Origin: Paenibacillus nanensis
GTDB lineage: Bacteria; Bacillota; Bacilli; Paenibacillales; Paenibacillaceae
Reading direction: 5' to 3'
NCBI RefSeq assembly: GCF_003583765.1
Contig: NZ_QXQA01000004.1
Coordinates: 62,001 to 126,000, forward strand
DNA length: 64,000 nt
In this document: piece by piece, positions 62,371 to 64,000 of the stretch
Layout: each line of letters starts with the position of its first letter
Position numbering within the stretch: position 1 is the stretch's first letter
Program-made: the position numbers and the translations under genes
Notes under the pieces: model-generated
Databases searched by the model: none
What the model saw: only the letters and a program-made list of their open reading frames with translations
What the model was told of the DNA's origin: nothing

Positions 62371-63639
62371 ATGAAGCTGCGTTTAACGGCCGAAATGCGG
62401 GCTGCTTTGCCGATTATCGAGACGCTGCAGTCAGGCGGCTACGAGGCGGTTTTCGTAGGAGGGGCAGTCCGGGACGCCGTGCTGGGACTACCGGTCCACG
62501 ATATCGATATTGCGACCTCCGCGCTGCCGGAGCAGACCATGTCCTTATTTCCCAAAAGCATCCCGACCGGACTTCAGCATGGAACGGTTACAGTCGTCCA
62601 TCAGCGAATGACCTACGAGATTACGACGTACCGGACGGAAACGGAGTATGAGGCCTACCGGAAGCCTAAGGGCGTCGTGTTCATCGATCGGCTTGATGAG
62701 GATTTGCTTAGGCGCGATTTTACGATAAACGCCATGGCGATCCGAGCGAGCGGCGAGCTGTACGACCCGTACGGCGGTCTATCCGATCTGGAGCGTAACA
62801 TCCTAAGGTGTGTCGGCAACGCAGACTTGCGCTTTCAGGAGGATGCGCTGCGAATGGTAAGGGCTGTACGATTCATCGGCGCGTTTTCGTTAAAGCCGGC
62901 TCCATCCGCATGGCGCTCTCTCAAGCGTCACGGTGCGCTGCTGCGCCATGTGGCGATGGAGCGGGTGCAAGCTGAACTTGATAAAATGATGGGCTGCAAA
63001 ACGCCGGAGCGCTCGCTTATCTGGCTTCGGGCAAGCGGGCTGCTTAGCTTTCTGAAGGAGCCGATTTCGGAAGGGCTGCTGGGCAAGCTGCGGACAGAAT
63101 CGCCAAGGTTAGAATTAAGAGGGCTGAGCCAGCTCGATGAGCGCTGGGCCTCTGTTTTTTTGGCTTTCCACTGTAAAAAGGAAGAAGCGGAAGCGTTATT
63201 GCTTTCCCTTCGCTTTCCGAACAAAAGAATAGGGCAAATTGTATCCATCATGCAGCTTCATGACTGGATGATGGCCAGCGCGCAGGTTGCGCTTCAGGAA
63301 GCTTGGATATGCGGCGTGCTCCGCTTCGGCCAAGCGACGGCCCATTCGTATTTGAATATCGCTCAAACGCTGGAGCAGCCAAGCGGAAGACTTACCGCGG
63401 AGGAAGCGGAACAGCGGCATGCGATCTTGACCAATATGCCGGCCAAAACGTTGAAGGAGCTAGCGGTCGGAGGCTCCGAGCTTCAGCGTGCGCTTGATCG
63501 TAAAGGGGGGCCATGGATGAGCGGAATGCTGACCAGGCTGCTGCAAGCCGTTGCGCTGGGGCTTCTCCCCAATACGAAGGACAAGCTGCTGGAACAGGCG
63601 AAAATATGGAACGAAGAGGGCATGAACGATGAGCACTGA
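62371..63639 (+). CDS. cca: CCA-adding enzyme
   Basis: 422 residues. GGAVRDAVLG, DIDIATSA with the catalytic aspartates, RRDFTINAMA and RFQEDALRMVRAVRF are the class II motifs; the C-terminal helical tail is long. Adds CCA to tRNA 3' ends. It overlaps birA. Confidence 0.95.
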   Translation: MKLRLTAEMRAALPIIETLQSGGYEAVFVGGAVRDAVLGLPVHDIDIATSALPEQTMSLFPKSIPTGLQHGTVTVVHQRMTYEITTYRTETEYEAYRKPKGVVFIDRLDEDLLRRDFTINAMAIRASGELYDPYGGLSDLERNILRCVGNADLRFQEDALRMVRAVRFIGAFSLKPAPSAWRSLKRHGALLRHVAMERVQAELDKMMGCKTPERSLIWLRASGLLSFLKEPISEGLLGKLRTESPRLELRGLSQLDERWASVFLAFHCKKEEAEALLLSLRFPNKRIGQIVSIMQLHDWMMASAQVALQEAWICGVLRFGQATAHSYLNIAQTLEQPSGRLTAEEAEQRHAILTNMPAKTLKELAVGGSELQRALDRKGGPWMSGMLTRLLQAVALGLLPNTKDKLLEQAKIWNEEGMNDEH

Positions 63640-64000
63640 AGGGTTAGTTCAGTTATTCGGGCGTTATCCGGACCAATATGTATCCGGCGAGTTAATGAGC
63701 CAGGAACTAGGCGTTAGCCGTACGGCAATATGGAAGCAAATTCGCAAGCTCGAATCGGCGGGCTATGAGTTTGAAGCGTCCACCAAGCTTGGATACCGGC
63801 TTGCTTACGCTCCGGAGAAGCTGGATAGCGAGAGATTAACGGATTTGATGGAAACGTCGCGTTTCGGAAAAAAAATAAGCTTCCACGAGCAGGTGAAATC
63901 AACGCAGGATATCGCGAGAGAGTTGGCGGAAAGCGGAGCGCCGGAAGGGCAGCTGGTCCTTGCGGAGGAGCAGCTTGGCGGGCGAGGACGGATGGGGCGC
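63629..64000 (+). CDS. birA: Biotin-protein ligase / repressor BirA, 3'-truncated
   Basis: The first 124 residues from ATG 63629 (overlapping cca by 11 bases). It has an N-terminal winged helix (VSGELMSQELGVSRTAIWKQI) followed by the start of the ligase domain, ending in GGRGRMGR, the biotin-AMP loop. The open frame continues beyond the window. The HTH shows it also acts as a biotin-operon repressor. Confidence 0.93.
   Translation, partial: MSTEGLVQLFGRYPDQYVSGELMSQELGVSRTAIWKQIRKLESAGYEFEASTKLGYRLAYAPEKLDSERLTDLMETSRFGKKISFHEQVKSTQDIARELAESGAPEGQLVLAEEQLGGRGRMGR

Noticed and set aside
1..64000. CRISPR arrays, prophage, insertion sequences, tRNA or rRNA genes
   Set aside because: No direct-repeat arrays, transposase or phage proteins, or RNA gene signatures seen; gene order is that of a conserved chromosomal backbone.

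Overview
The window is a 64 kb piece of a low-to-mid GC Firmicutes chromosome, and everything points to a spore-forming member of the Paenibacillaceae, most likely Paenibacillus or a close genus. Gene order follows the Bacillus subtilis resABCDE-serA / ypeB-cmk-rpsA / der-gpsA-spoIVA-hbs-mtrB / hepT-ndk-cheR-aro-trp-hisC-tyrA / qcrABC-ypjAB-dapB-mgsA-bshBA-cca-birA backbone. Unlike B. subtilis, futalosine-route menaquinone genes sit between menG and hepT. Nearly all genes are on the + strand. The exceptions are serA, two envelope genes and a YitT-type gene. There are no tRNA, rRNA, CRISPR, phage or IS elements.

Region by region. 1-5.5 kb: cytochrome c maturation (3' end of resA, resB, resC) and the ResD-ResE two-component system. 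5.6-10.6 kb: serA on the minus strand, with a short leader that could attenuate, and small membrane and envelope genes. 10.8-18.9 kb: mecA, gudB, prsW, a tiny zinc-ribbon gene, ypeB without an adjacent sleB, a PilZ protein, cmk, plsC and a four-domain S1 protein. 19-28.4 kb: YphA/YIEGIA membrane genes, der, plsY, gpsA, spoVIF-like, two ferredoxins around a nucleotidyltransferase-like gene, a YphF-like lipoprotein and spoIVA with a sigma-E-type promoter. 28.5-36.5 kb: hbs (with a tandem hairpin repeat in its leader), mtrB (TRAP), hepS-menG-ubiA/mqnP-ubiX-mqnA-hepT-ndk-cheR. 36.5-48.3 kb: the aromatic supraoperon aroC-aroB-aroH-trpEDCFBA-hisC-tyrA, with an 11-triplet TRAP target and a terminator before trpE, and no trpG. 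48.3-48.5 kb: a free-standing candidate small RNA gene with a perfect consensus promoter and a predicted CcpA (cre) site inside that promoter. 48.6-53.2 kb: an ECF sigma/anti-sigma pair, a histidine phosphatase, an unrecognised protein, a gamma-carbonic-anhydrase-like protein and small Ypi-type genes. 53.4-64 kb: qcrABC, ypjA, ypjB, a YitT gene, mazG-like, TPR, dapB, mgsA, bshB1, bshA, cca and the 5' part of birA.

How the parts fit: ResDE, cytochrome c maturation, menaquinone and heptaprenyl synthesis and the bc complex form one respiratory theme. TRAP (mtrB) and its target lie about 10 kb apart in the same window. Chorismate from aroC feeds both trp/tyr synthesis and MqnA. spoIVA, spoVIF-like, ypeB, ypjB and yphF-like genes show sporulation. 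The most novel-looking items are regulatory: the candidate CcpA-controlled sRNA, the long structured trp leader, two ribosome-binding sites buried in perfect hairpins (ypeB, ypjB), the serA leader hairpin and the tandem hairpin repeat before hbs. All regulatory calls come from reading the sequence only.
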